A DNA stretch of 64,000 bases from Porphyridium purpureum (taxonomy: Eukaryota; Rhodophyta; Bangiophyceae; Porphyridiales; Porphyridiaceae). The stretch spans positions 496,001 through 560,000 of the forward strand of contig VRMN01000008.1 in the NCBI GenBank assembly GCA_008690995.1, read 5' to 3'. The notes under the pieces are model-generated. The model had not been told where the DNA came from. It searched no databases and worked only from the letters and a program-made list of their open reading frames with translations. Below, piece by piece: positions 47,183 to 55,246 of the stretch; the stretch's first letter is position 1, and each line of letters opens with the position of its first letter. The position numbers and the translations under genes are program-made.

Positions 47183-48712
47183 ATGCACAAGGCGAGGCGG
47201 CCGAGAGATATGGGGAATAATACGCAGTCGTGTGGCGCGGAGGACAAGGCGCCGCGCGCGCCGCTGCCGTTCGCGGGCGCGATGAGCAGAAAGCGCACGT
47301 TCATGGCAAACGGCACCGAGTTTTGCGTCGACGAGCGGTACCGCTTCAAGCACGTGCTGGGTAGTGGCACGTACGGCGTCGTCGTCGCGTGCGAGGATAC
47401 ACGGACGGGACGCAACGTCGCCATCAAGAAAATACTGCAGCCGTTCGAGGAGGAGTATGCCACGCGCAACACCCTGCGCGAAATCAAGTTGCTGCACTAT
47501 CTGAAGCACGAAAATGTGCTTTCGCTGCTCGACCTCGACGAGCCACAAAGTGTTCTCGAAGAGGAGTGGCTCACTGACTCGGATGAGCTCGGCGACGAAG
47601 ACGACTTGAGCGAGCGGGAATCTCCGCAGCACGGCGACGAAGAAGAAACCGCGCAACAACGGCGACAGCGCGAGGCCGCGGGACCAGGACCGTCGGTCAG
47701 TCCCGATAGCGAGGGCAGGCGCTGCGCGAGGGGCGGCGCGAGAACAGCGCGCGGCACAAGCATTTCAGAGTGGCTCCCGCGCGAGGACGACGCCATCTAC
47801 ATGGTGACTGAGCTCATGGACACCTCGCTGCGCCGCGTCATCCGAAGCGACGAGCAGCTCAGCTTGGCGCACACCAAGTTTTTCATGTACCAGCTGTTCC
47901 GCGCGCTCAAGTACATCCACTCGGCCAACGTGCTGCACCGCGATATCAAGCCCGGCAACGTACTGGTCAACCGCGACTGCGACCTCAAGCTGTGCGACTT
48001 TGGACTCGCGCGCTACGTCGACCCGGCCTCCAAGGCAGGCAATGGCGCGTCCGCGCAGTCGCCGCCGTTTCTGACCGAGTACGTGGTATCCCGCTGGTAC
48101 CGCGCGCCCGAGGTTCTGCTGAGCTGCCCAGACTATGATGCCAAGATTGACGTGTGGGGCGCGGGCTGCATCATGGCCGAGCTTCTGTCCCGCAAGCCGC
48201 TGTTTCAGGGCACGTCAACGCCCGACCAGCTGCACCGCATTGTGCGCGTCCTGGGATCACCGAGCGCTGACGATCTCGAGTTTGTCACGGTGCCCTCGTC
48301 GCGCCGCTTCTTGGAAAAGATGGGCTACAGAGATGGCGTCCCGCTGGCGTCCTTGTTTCCGGAGGACACGGCGCCGGACGCGCTCGATTTGCTCGGAAAG
48401 CTGCTCATGTTCAACCCGGCCAAGCGGTACTCGGCCGAGCAGGCGCTGAACCATCCGTTCATGCAAGAGTACCACAGAATGTTCGCCGAGCCGTCCGCGC
48501 CGGCCGAAGTGGAGCGAGGTTTTTGCCACGACGATGAGGAGCTGGACGAGGCGCAGATGCGCCGGCTGATCATGGATGAAATTGCGTGCTTCCATCCGCA
48601 TCCCCAGTTTTCGCACATCCCAAAGCTCAGCAGCGAGGTGCAGTACTGTGACGACAGTCCCGTGGCCAGGGGCGCAGTCAGCGTCATATCGCCAGAAGCA
48701 GGCGTCCCGTGA
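47183..48712 (+). CDS. TEY-type MAP kinase with an acidic insert
   Basis: 509 residues from ATG 47183; ATG 47210 (MGNNTQSCG) is an alternative start. Kinase features: GSGTYGVVVAC (60-70), NVAIKK, catalytic loop HRDIKPGN (252-259), DFGLAR (272-277), activation-loop TEY (298-300) in FLTEYVVSRWYRAPE, and MAPK-type ends (DLLGKLLMFNPAKR, ALNHPFM). TEY places it with ERK-like/plant MAPKs, activated by a dual-specificity MAPKK. Odd: about 80 residues are inserted between LLDLDEPQ and the hinge (120-200), Glu/Asp/Ser-rich and disordered, between strands beta-4 and beta-5. The C-terminal 70 residues hold an acidic DDEELDEAQMRR segment similar to a common-docking site. Confidence 0.96.
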   Translation: MHKARRPRDMGNNTQSCGAEDKAPRAPLPFAGAMSRKRTFMANGTEFCVDERYRFKHVLGSGTYGVVVACEDTRTGRNVAIKKILQPFEEEYATRNTLREIKLLHYLKHENVLSLLDLDEPQSVLEEEWLTDSDELGDEDDLSERESPQHGDEEETAQQRRQREAAGPGPSVSPDSEGRRCARGGARTARGTSISEWLPREDDAIYMVTELMDTSLRRVIRSDEQLSLAHTKFFMYQLFRALKYIHSANVLHRDIKPGNVLVNRDCDLKLCDFGLARYVDPASKAGNGASAQSPPFLTEYVVSRWYRAPEVLLSCPDYDAKIDVWGAGCIMAELLSRKPLFQGTSTPDQLHRIVRVLGSPSADDLEFVTVPSSRRFLEKMGYRDGVPLASLFPEDTAPDALDLLGKLLMFNPAKRYSAEQALNHPFMQEYHRMFAEPSAPAEVERGFCHDDEELDEAQMRRLIMDEIACFHPHPQFSHIPKLSSEVQYCDDSPVARGAVSVISPEAGVP

Positions 48713-49455
48713 GCGGGATTATGTGATAGAATGTAGTTTATTGATAGTGAAGAGTGCAGTACAGCACTGCGCCATGTGAATAAAACAAGTTCAAGACAAC
48801 AACAACACCAACCAAAACAAAAAAAAAAAAAAAAACAAAAACAAAAACGGACCAGGTGTGTGAGAGTCGGCATGTGTTCGAGCGCGCAGGTCCGCGCGCA
48901 CCCCGGCTCGCGCGGACCGTCGGATGCGACGGCGCGTCAACCTGCTGAGCGTCTCTGTTTCGTCCATGCAAAGCCAGTCGCGCTGCGAATCAGCAGAGAC
49001 ATGCAATTCTCGGCTACCGCGCTTGCGCATTGCGTGCACGCCCTGTTCCTGTGACGAAGGAAAACGAACATGCAAAGCATGCCATGCTCGTCCGCATGCC
49101 AAAGTCGCGCCTCTTGGTGATTCGGCATGACCATGCGCAGCAATTCAAAGCGCGCGCTACATTGGGCCTGCATGCGTGCCGCCCTGCCGGTAGATGTTTG
49201 ATGAGAGCGGTTCAACGCTGCATTTCACTGCAGAAAGACAAAGCTCACAGCTGGTGGTCGTGCGGATGGGGTTGGACTTGCAAGGCCGGAAAATGGCTTT
49301 TCTCTCTTGCTCGAGTCGCGCAAGCAGAGTTTGACAAAACGAGTTGCCCCTCAATTTTCTTTACAGACAACCTACCCATCTGGCGCATGTCTGCCATGGA
49401 CCAGAAATAATGGCAGCTCGGTGCGAGACGGCGCTGATGGTCTCTGTATTTTTGT
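48713..49455. other. Convergent region between MAPK and SKI3 ends
   Basis: It contains an A-rich run at 48811-48848 (17 or more A in a row with flanking AAAAC units), about 100 bp past the MAPK stop. Otherwise featureless. Presumed 3' UTRs. Confidence 0.45.
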
Positions 49456-52400
49456 CTACGACGCTGGTAAGAGGCGCCCGAGCTCCGACCAGCCGGCCAG
49501 AACGAATGGATACAAGTGGCAGAATCGCTGGATTTCGCTTAACCGGTCGGCCGCAGATGCAATTCGGCGAATGCGTTCAATCTCGTGCTCGCAGCTATCG
49601 AGCTGCTGTGAGCGCGCAATGCTGAGCAATCCGTCAACACTCGCATCCCCTGGCGCGCTTGATTTTTCAAGCAGGACAGCGAGGTACGCAAGTTCAGACA
49701 GATTGAGCTGCTCCACGCGCTCGTTCGTCTCTGCCAATTTTACAATTTGGAGCAGCGCGTACGACTCGCCGCGGCTCGCCAGCAGCCCGCCACCAAGGAG
49801 CGAAGCTTCACGGAACGCGTTGATTACAGCTCGCAAGCGTGAACGCAGGGTGTCCGGTGCAAGGTCATGGCGCGTCGCAGAGTACAGCTCCACGCGAAGC
49901 GCACCGACTAGTAGCCACGCAAGTCCAGATGTCGGATCGTTCTGCAACGACAACAGCGCGCAACGTGCTGCTGTGGCAATCAATGCACGGTTTGCACTCT
50001 TGGCAGAGACCGCTGCGCGGGATAGGACCATACAAACGCACCCTACGGTCAGACGCTCGCCATCTCCCATTCGCGAGATACCACCGCGGCTATTGCGCAG
50101 CGCCAATTGCAGCTGATCCGCGAGCAAATGAATCACAGCCTTGTCGCTGCGGTTCTGCTTGCTCAGCACGAGCAGGAAGGCAAGCAGTAAGCGGCGGTCG
50201 AGTCCCGTACCTTCAGAGCTTGAACTCAAGTACTGACGCAGAATGCTGGGGAGTTCAAGAGCCGTTTGTGCTTTCATCGAGCCCAGCAGCAACATGGCGC
50301 CAAACGCCACCTCAAATGTGCCCGAGCTGCGAGTCGCACTGCTCATGACAAGACGCGCACTGCGCTCAACTTGCTCAATGGAAGTCGCAACGTCACTCTG
50401 CATTCTGACGTTTGCACTCAAATTCGAAGCGTACAAGCACAATGCCCACACTATGCGAGCTCTTTCCTGCGCCAAGTGCGCACGCACTTGTGATTCCTCT
50501 CTCTCACCTTGTTGCTTGAGCGCTTCCTCGGTACAAGTCCATGAGCGAAGCATCCAGCAGAGTGCTGAAAACCAAGACCCGCGCGCCACGTATTCGGCGG
50601 CGCGGCCCTGGTAAATCGAGCTGAGCACTTGGCTACGCAGTAGACTCAAGCCTGTGTGCTCATCTTCGGCTGGATCATCGGAACCAGGTTCAATCAGCCG
50701 CGCAGCATCCTGGTCGCGTCCCACCGTCATGTAAGCCTGCGCGAGTTCAAGACGCACAAGATTGAGCTTGGTCGGGAGCCCCTTTGTCCATTTCTTTCTC
50801 TGAGTTTGATCTTGAGCAAGAGACAGTGCAGTTTCAAAACTCGCGACGGCAGAGCCTAGTTGCCGGCTCAGCTGGTAAGCCTTCGCCAGTAGCCGCCACA
50901 GATCTACAAGTAAGCGTCTACTCTGAGTCGGAGGCGCGACTTCAACATCGAGGCTTTCGATAACTTGAGCGGTCAAGCACGACCGGCTTGTTGCTAGCTT
51001 CCCGGTGCGCCCGTAACCGCGGATTGCGTCTCGGAACGACTTGATTGCTTCGCGAATCACGCGCTCGCGCTGCGACGCATCGAAGGAAATTTTCGAAACT
51101 TTTGCTTTGCCCACACCATGTGTTCGATCCAGTTCACTGACATGGTGTAACGCCAAAAAGCCGCTCATCAGACTGGCCCACGGCACTTGAAGCTGACTCT
51201 CTAGAGCCTTTTCGTTTATGGTACGGATGCGTGCTAATTCGGTCGGCAACATTGTCCTGTCCGAACGAATCCGGAGTAGCATATTGCAAAGACGGGGCCC
51301 AGCCACGACATGCGCTGGATCCAGATTGAGAGCCTTGGCGTAGCAGCGCTCGGCGCGGGTTCTTTGTACGTCAAAGTGAGGATCTGCGTCAGTAAGTTGG
51401 TCTTCAAGTAAAGCACCAAGCCATGCAAACGCATCGGCGTTCAAAGGGTTCAGGTGTGCACTATGGATATACGCCTCCCGCGCCGCCGCGTAATCTCGAG
51501 TCTGAACATTCCCATGCCCACACAGCGCCAGATAAAGCTGCGAGTCACTGGCAATGCGATTCGGTAACGCACCCACCATGTCGAGAATTCGCTCGTTAAA
51601 CGTACGAAAAGGACTGGCGCCAGATTGCTCGTAAAGAGGACGGAGAAGCGCAAAGTCGCGCACCCACATGCGCCAAGTTGCGGAAGCTCCTTGTGGTTCA
51701 AGTATTGAGCCCTCATGGGAATCCCGCTTTGCCAGATTGGTGCATTTCTGGAAGTACTCGGAAGCTTGGACAAAGTTGCGACGGACAAGCGCCAGAATTC
51801 CTAAATAGTGAATGCCTAGTTGATTCTCTCCATTCACGCTGGTAAGCTTTTCAATGCAGGCCATAACCTTTGCGTCCGTCACCTCTCGCCGCCTCGCATA
51901 ATACTGAAGACCGCATGAAAGGACCATCTCATGCAATGCTCGGAGCTGCAGGAAGCTTGCATCCCTGATCTGGTCCACATTCAAGGCAAAGTGAGCCAGA
52001 ACGTGATCGACAAGTTGGTCTGAATCCGCGGAAGCATCGAGCGTCTCGGATAAAAGGTACGCCAACACAAGAAGCATGGCGAGACTTGATTTCTGCCCCG
52101 CAGGACCACCACGGTTCTGGTCCGCGGCGAACCCGAAACTAAGGATATGACCGTGCGCTAAAAGCGGAGCAACGAAAGGCCTGAGACTCGCCGATGCAAG
52201 CTTGAGTTCCCCGGTGTGTAGATGAATCGCAGCTTGTAACAGCACGGCGTTAATTGCCGTATCCTTTGACGGTGCGCGCTTTCCTGAAAGACGTAAATCT
52301 GCGGAGATGCGATCCGCTCCTACCCATGTCTTTGCCACCTCAATCAAATTCGCATCGTGGAGACCATCAGTCGCCCGTGAGAAGATCCGCGATGCAATAA

Positions 52401-53445
52401 AGCCGTGCGCCCGGCTACTCAACGTGCCACGCGTTAACTGCTCGCAGTGCATAAGCGGGTCTGTATACACCATACGCTGGGCGAGTGCTACCGAACGCGA
52501 AGGGTCGAGTGCAAGTCCTTCGTCGCATTCTAAAAGCTCGAGCATGGCATTCATCGCAGCGACACTCATCGGGCACATCAGAAGGAGACGGTCCAGCGCA
52601 TCTGCGATCTCTTGCACGTTTGAATAACGGCTCGACGAAAGAATTCCGCGTTGAACAAACTGGTCGACAACGCGTGGATATTGACGGAATGCTCCTTTGA
52701 GGCTTGCATCTTCTCGGTCGAAGAGATCAAACACGTTCTGTTCAAGAAACATGTGGAACTGCTGTTGATCAGTTTCCGACTCCCGCTCTCCCCTGGATTG
52801 AAAGCTTTCTCGGAGGACCAAGCAAAGGTCGACAGATGCGATCAAGGCTTGCGTGGAATTTTGTGCTCGTGGTGACGGGTCTGCGTCCATCCAAAATTCC
52901 CAATCACCCGTGTCTTCCGCAGAACCTTGTGGATGCTCTTCTTGCGCTCTCAAAAGCTCCCACAGTCCAAGCCCGGTCTCGATCGCATGGCGGACAAGGC
53001 CACTCCGATCGTTGTCGTTCTGCTCGTTTCGCGCGCGCATCTGGAGGAAGCGGAACTTTTTCCGCATATACAAGGCGCGCGAAGCTTCCTGTGACGCGAT
53101 CATTATATCGTAAGCTGCGCAAACGCGTTGCCACGGGGGATCAAACTCGTCGGAGTGTCGCATCCTTGTGTGAGTCTCGCACAGGTCGACCAGCGCCTTG
53201 CTGATTGACACGTTCGACCCGGCGCCGGCACCTTGTGCTCCCGGGCCTGCGGCCTTTTCCAATGCAGCCATCGACGACGTGCACTTGCCCTGGCGCGCCG
53301 CGACGGCCGCGGCAATTCCGTATGCCGCATGGTTCGACGCGTCGTGCTTCAACGAGATCTTGCACTGCTTCAACGCCTCCTCGAGCTCCCCTGCACTTAA
53401 TGCAGCGCGCGCCTGCTTGAGTGCCTGCTTGCTCAAGTCTGCCAT
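49456..53445 (-). CDS. SKI3: SKI3/TTC37-like TPR protein of the Ski complex
   Basis: The Ski complex feeds RNA to the cytoplasmic exosome, and SKI3 is its TPR scaffold. ATG at 53445 gives 1329 residues starting MADLSKQALKQARAALSAG, matching the first TPR of the family (ALKQARAAL..GE.EEALKQCK..LK.D..N..A). The frame is open upstream, but that part is not TPR-like. TPR-type helical pairs recur to the end; the most diagnostic segment is NADAFAWLGALLEDQL, then RAERCYAKALNLDP, the SKI3 'frylG..y....D..RA.kCY.ka..LdP' block. Family members are 1400-1560 residues, so this is slightly short. Many positions are diverged and no catalytic site exists, so the call rests on the start, that block and the length. 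Confidence 0.75.
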   Translation of the reverse strand: MADLSKQALKQARAALSAGELEEALKQCKISLKHDASNHAAYGIAAAVAARQGKCTSSMAALEKAAGPGAQGAGAGSNVSISKALVDLCETHTRMRHSDEFDPPWQRVCAAYDIMIASQEASRALYMRKKFRFLQMRARNEQNDNDRSGLVRHAIETGLGLWELLRAQEEHPQGSAEDTGDWEFWMDADPSPRAQNSTQALIASVDLCLVLRESFQSRGERESETDQQQFHMFLEQNVFDLFDREDASLKGAFRQYPRVVDQFVQRGILSSSRYSNVQEIADALDRLLLMCPMSVAAMNAMLELLECDEGLALDPSRSVALAQRMVYTDPLMHCEQLTRGTLSSRAHGFIASRIFSRATDGLHDANLIEVAKTWVGADRISADLRLSGKRAPSKDTAINAVLLQAAIHLHTGELKLASASLRPFVAPLLAHGHILSFGFAADQNRGGPAGQKSSLAMLLVLAYLLSETLDASADSDQLVDHVLAHFALNVDQIRDASFLQLRALHEMVLSCGLQYYARRREVTDAKVMACIEKLTSVNGENQLGIHYLGILALVRRNFVQASEYFQKCTNLAKRDSHEGSILEPQGASATWRMWVRDFALLRPLYEQSGASPFRTFNERILDMVGALPNRIASDSQLYLALCGHGNVQTRDYAAAREAYIHSAHLNPLNADAFAWLGALLEDQLTDADPHFDVQRTRAERCYAKALNLDPAHVVAGPRLCNMLLRIRSDRTMLPTELARIRTINEKALESQLQVPWASLMSGFLALHHVSELDRTHGVGKAKVSKISFDASQRERVIREAIKSFRDAIRGYGRTGKLATSRSCLTAQVIESLDVEVAPPTQSRRLLVDLWRLLAKAYQLSRQLGSAVASFETALSLAQDQTQRKKWTKGLPTKLNLVRLELAQAYMTVGRDQDAARLIEPGSDDPAEDEHTGLSLLRSQVLSSIYQGRAAEYVARGSWFSALCWMLRSWTCTEEALKQQGEREESQVRAHLAQERARIVWALCLYASNLSANVRMQSDVATSIEQVERSARLVMSSATRSSGTFEVAFGAMLLLGSMKAQTALELPSILRQYLSSSSEGTGLDRRLLLAFLLVLSKQNRSDKAVIHLLADQLQLALRNSRGGISRMGDGERLTVGCVCMVLSRAAVSAKSANRALIATAARCALLSLQNDPTSGLAWLLVGALRVELYSATRHDLAPDTLRSRLRAVINAFREASLLGGGLLASRGESYALLQIVKLAETNERVEQLNLSELAYLAVLLEKSSAPGDASVDGLLSIARSQQLDSCEHEIERIRRIASAADRLSEIQRFCHLYPFVLAGWSELGRLLPAS

Positions 53446-53848
53446 CTGATCCGTACAATTCTTGTTGACCCTCGTCCCGCACCAATCTTGCGAAAGCTCA
53501 TGAAAGCTGTGCGATGTCGACGGCACAAGAGCCATTCCTTTCGACATAAGTTGCGCAGGAGAGACATCGCGGTGATCGACCAAGTTCGGGAGCATGCAGA
53601 CGATGCGAAATGGCGAGTCCAACAGAGGAAACAAGGAGACAAGAGATGGGATGGCATACCTCGAGTGCCAACACCCGGGTAGTGACGCTAGCCAGTACCT
53701 TACTGCGCGCGTCGTTCAAGCATGCCAGTGTTGCTGGCAATGTATCGTAGTCTGGAAAAAAAGGAGCGACTTGTTATTTGTTTAGTTGCGAGTGCAGGTC
53801 CTCCAGAGTGGCTCATCTTCTCTGCGTTTTATTTCTGCGTACGCGCTG
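53446..53848. other. Short intergenic gap, nothing distinctive
   Basis: 400 bp between the SKI3 start and the end of the next minus-strand gene. An open extension of the SKI3 frame covers part of it. No heptamer or TATA. Confidence 0.4.
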
Positions 53849-54349
53849 TCAAGTGCTGCGTGGCAGCAGGATGTAACCTTTCTTCAACGCCTCATACAAT
53901 TCATCAGGATGCAATGCAGACACGACAAGTCGAAAGGTTCGTACACTTCGTGTGAAAGCGTCCGGGTCGGTCCGCTCTGGAAACGTAATTGCTTGCACGC
54001 ACTTTCGCGCATCAAAAATCCAAGACACACGGGCGTTGTCAAAGCTGATCTTGTAAATATGTCCTTGTTGGTTGGCTGGTTCTTCGAAGCGTGCGTGATC
54101 CCCGCTTTGACGCCGAACAGCATCTTGGCTCACGTGCAAGACGTTTTGACGGCGAACCAAATTCTCAAACAGAACAACGACCAAGAAAAAGTTCGTCGCT
54201 TTTGGACCGAATCGGTTTCTTGTGCCCCGCGACATACTGTCCCATGTCGTTGCAAGCGTCTCATTGTACAAGATTCTTCCTTTTACTGTCACGCGAAAGC
54301 TCGGGAATTCTGCAGCCCTCTTCGTCACCGTCTGAGATGAGGGGGGCAA
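53849..54349 (-). CDS. Hypothetical protein, probably with an intron at its 5' end
   Basis: 166 codons of strongly protein-like sequence (FRVTVKGRILYNETLATTWD, HIYKISFDNARVSWIFDARK, DPDAFTRSVRTFRLVVSALH, EALKKGYILLP) with no recognised family. The frame has no ATG in its first 38 codons; it begins at a TTG, with a stop a little upstream. On the coding strand, ATGTTTGCC GTAAGG at about 54415, then a pyrimidine-rich run and CTCAG at about 54331, would make a 67-bp intron and give MFA joined to TVTKRAAEF. A longer first exon is also possible. Compact alpha/beta composition with many aromatics suggests a folded domain. Confidence 0.55.
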   Translation of the reverse strand: MPPSSQTVTKRAAEFPSFRVTVKGRILYNETLATTWDSMSRGTRNRFGPKATNFFLVVVLFENLVRRQNVLHVSQDAVRRQSGDHARFEEPANQQGHIYKISFDNARVSWIFDARKCVQAITFPERTDPDAFTRSVRTFRLVVSALHPDELYEALKKGYILLPRST

Positions 54350-54463
54350 AGGTGCGAATCGGCAACTCGATTTGTGCCCGTCGAAGCCAAGACCTTACGG
54401 CAAACATTATCGCATCCGCTTCTTGCAAATGGCAAAACACTTCCTATCTCCGCTCTCGCGGCT

Positions 54464-54724
54464 TTACCCTTCTTCCCCTAGCTTTTCTGCCACGAAAGGT
54501 TTGCGATCAGCTTCGACTGGGTTCAATCCGTCGACATGGGCAGTGGCGTCAGCCGAAAGGTTCAGCAAGGCCTTCTCCTCTGGAGCAGTCGACGCTGCTG
54601 CAGGCATCGGCGCCCCCGAATCTGGCATCTTACCGACCTTCCTAGCCCAATCCGCCCCGGCAACCTTGCCTCGATCCTTATCCTGAGGATCCACGACACG
54701 TTTGACTTTCTGCGTCCGTTCCAC
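54464..54724 (-). other. Open minus-strand frame, possible upstream exon
   Basis: A frame of about 86 codons with Lys/Asp/Ala-rich protein-like composition (QKVKRVVDPQDKDRGKVAG, then PEEKALLNLSADATAHVDG). It has no ATG; the visible start is a GTG, and the frame stays open upstream into the 3' end of the TOM6-like gene. It ends in GAAGAAGGGTAAAG, a weak donor shape. It may be part of the gene at 53849-54349, or a separate spliced gene, or chance. I cannot decide. Confidence 0.25.
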
Positions 54725-54849
54725 GTTTCCACGCCGCAGCGACGACTGATTCGCCGATGCCGATCTGGCCTCGGCGGCCTCGGCCGATCCGGCTCCCTGC
54801 GTGTATGGACTGCGAGATAAGGAAACGAGCCGAGCCGCGTCGCGGTACT

Positions 54850-54996
54850 CTAGTCCTTGTACACAATCGCTTTGCCGACGTCAATCAACACGGGAGTGAC
54901 CCGAATCACGCCAAACCACACCGCCAGCATGGCCATATTTGCGTGCAGAATCGCTCGCATCATCTGCTTGTTGGGCTGCTGATATCCGCTGTTCAT
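54850..54996 (-). CDS. TOM6: TOM6-like small subunit of the mitochondrial translocase
   Basis: 48 residues from ATG 54996: MNSGYQQPNKQMMR, then a single hydrophobic segment with AMLAVWFGVIRVTPVLID and a short polar tail. Plant TOM6 has the same plan, with KQL..H..MFG.W..V.RVTPY.L; the shared parts are the KQ start, the Met/Trp in the membrane segment, and RVTP. TOM6 is an outer-membrane subunit that stabilises the TOM40 pore. The gene stands divergent to the methyltransferase gene with 250 bp between starts. Short length makes chance similarity possible, but composition and codons are coding-like. Confidence 0.65.
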   Translation of the reverse strand: MNSGYQQPNKQMMRAILHANMAMLAVWFGVIRVTPVLIDVGKAIVYKD

Positions 54997-55246
54997 CTTG
55001 CGCGCGTGTAAAATAAGAGAACGTATGTCCACAGGTATGTCGTCCTCGCCCCCCTTTTTTCCTCCTCTTCCTTCGCCCCCACTCACACGCGCACGCTTGG
55101 CAAAGTCGGCGTCGACCGCGCAGTTGAAATCATAAATTGATAGCGTTTACTTATAAGAACATCGTTTTCTTTGACTCGGTGCGTGAAGAGACGAAAGCCG
55201 CCAGCGACGGATGTGACATCGAGACGCAAGAGACAAGCGACGATGC
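54997..55246. promoter_or_regulatory. 250-bp region between divergent TOM6-like and methyltransferase genes
   Basis: Contains a pyrimidine-rich segment at about 55045-55080 and no heptamer or TATA box. Both genes must start here unless their leaders are spliced. Confidence 0.35.
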
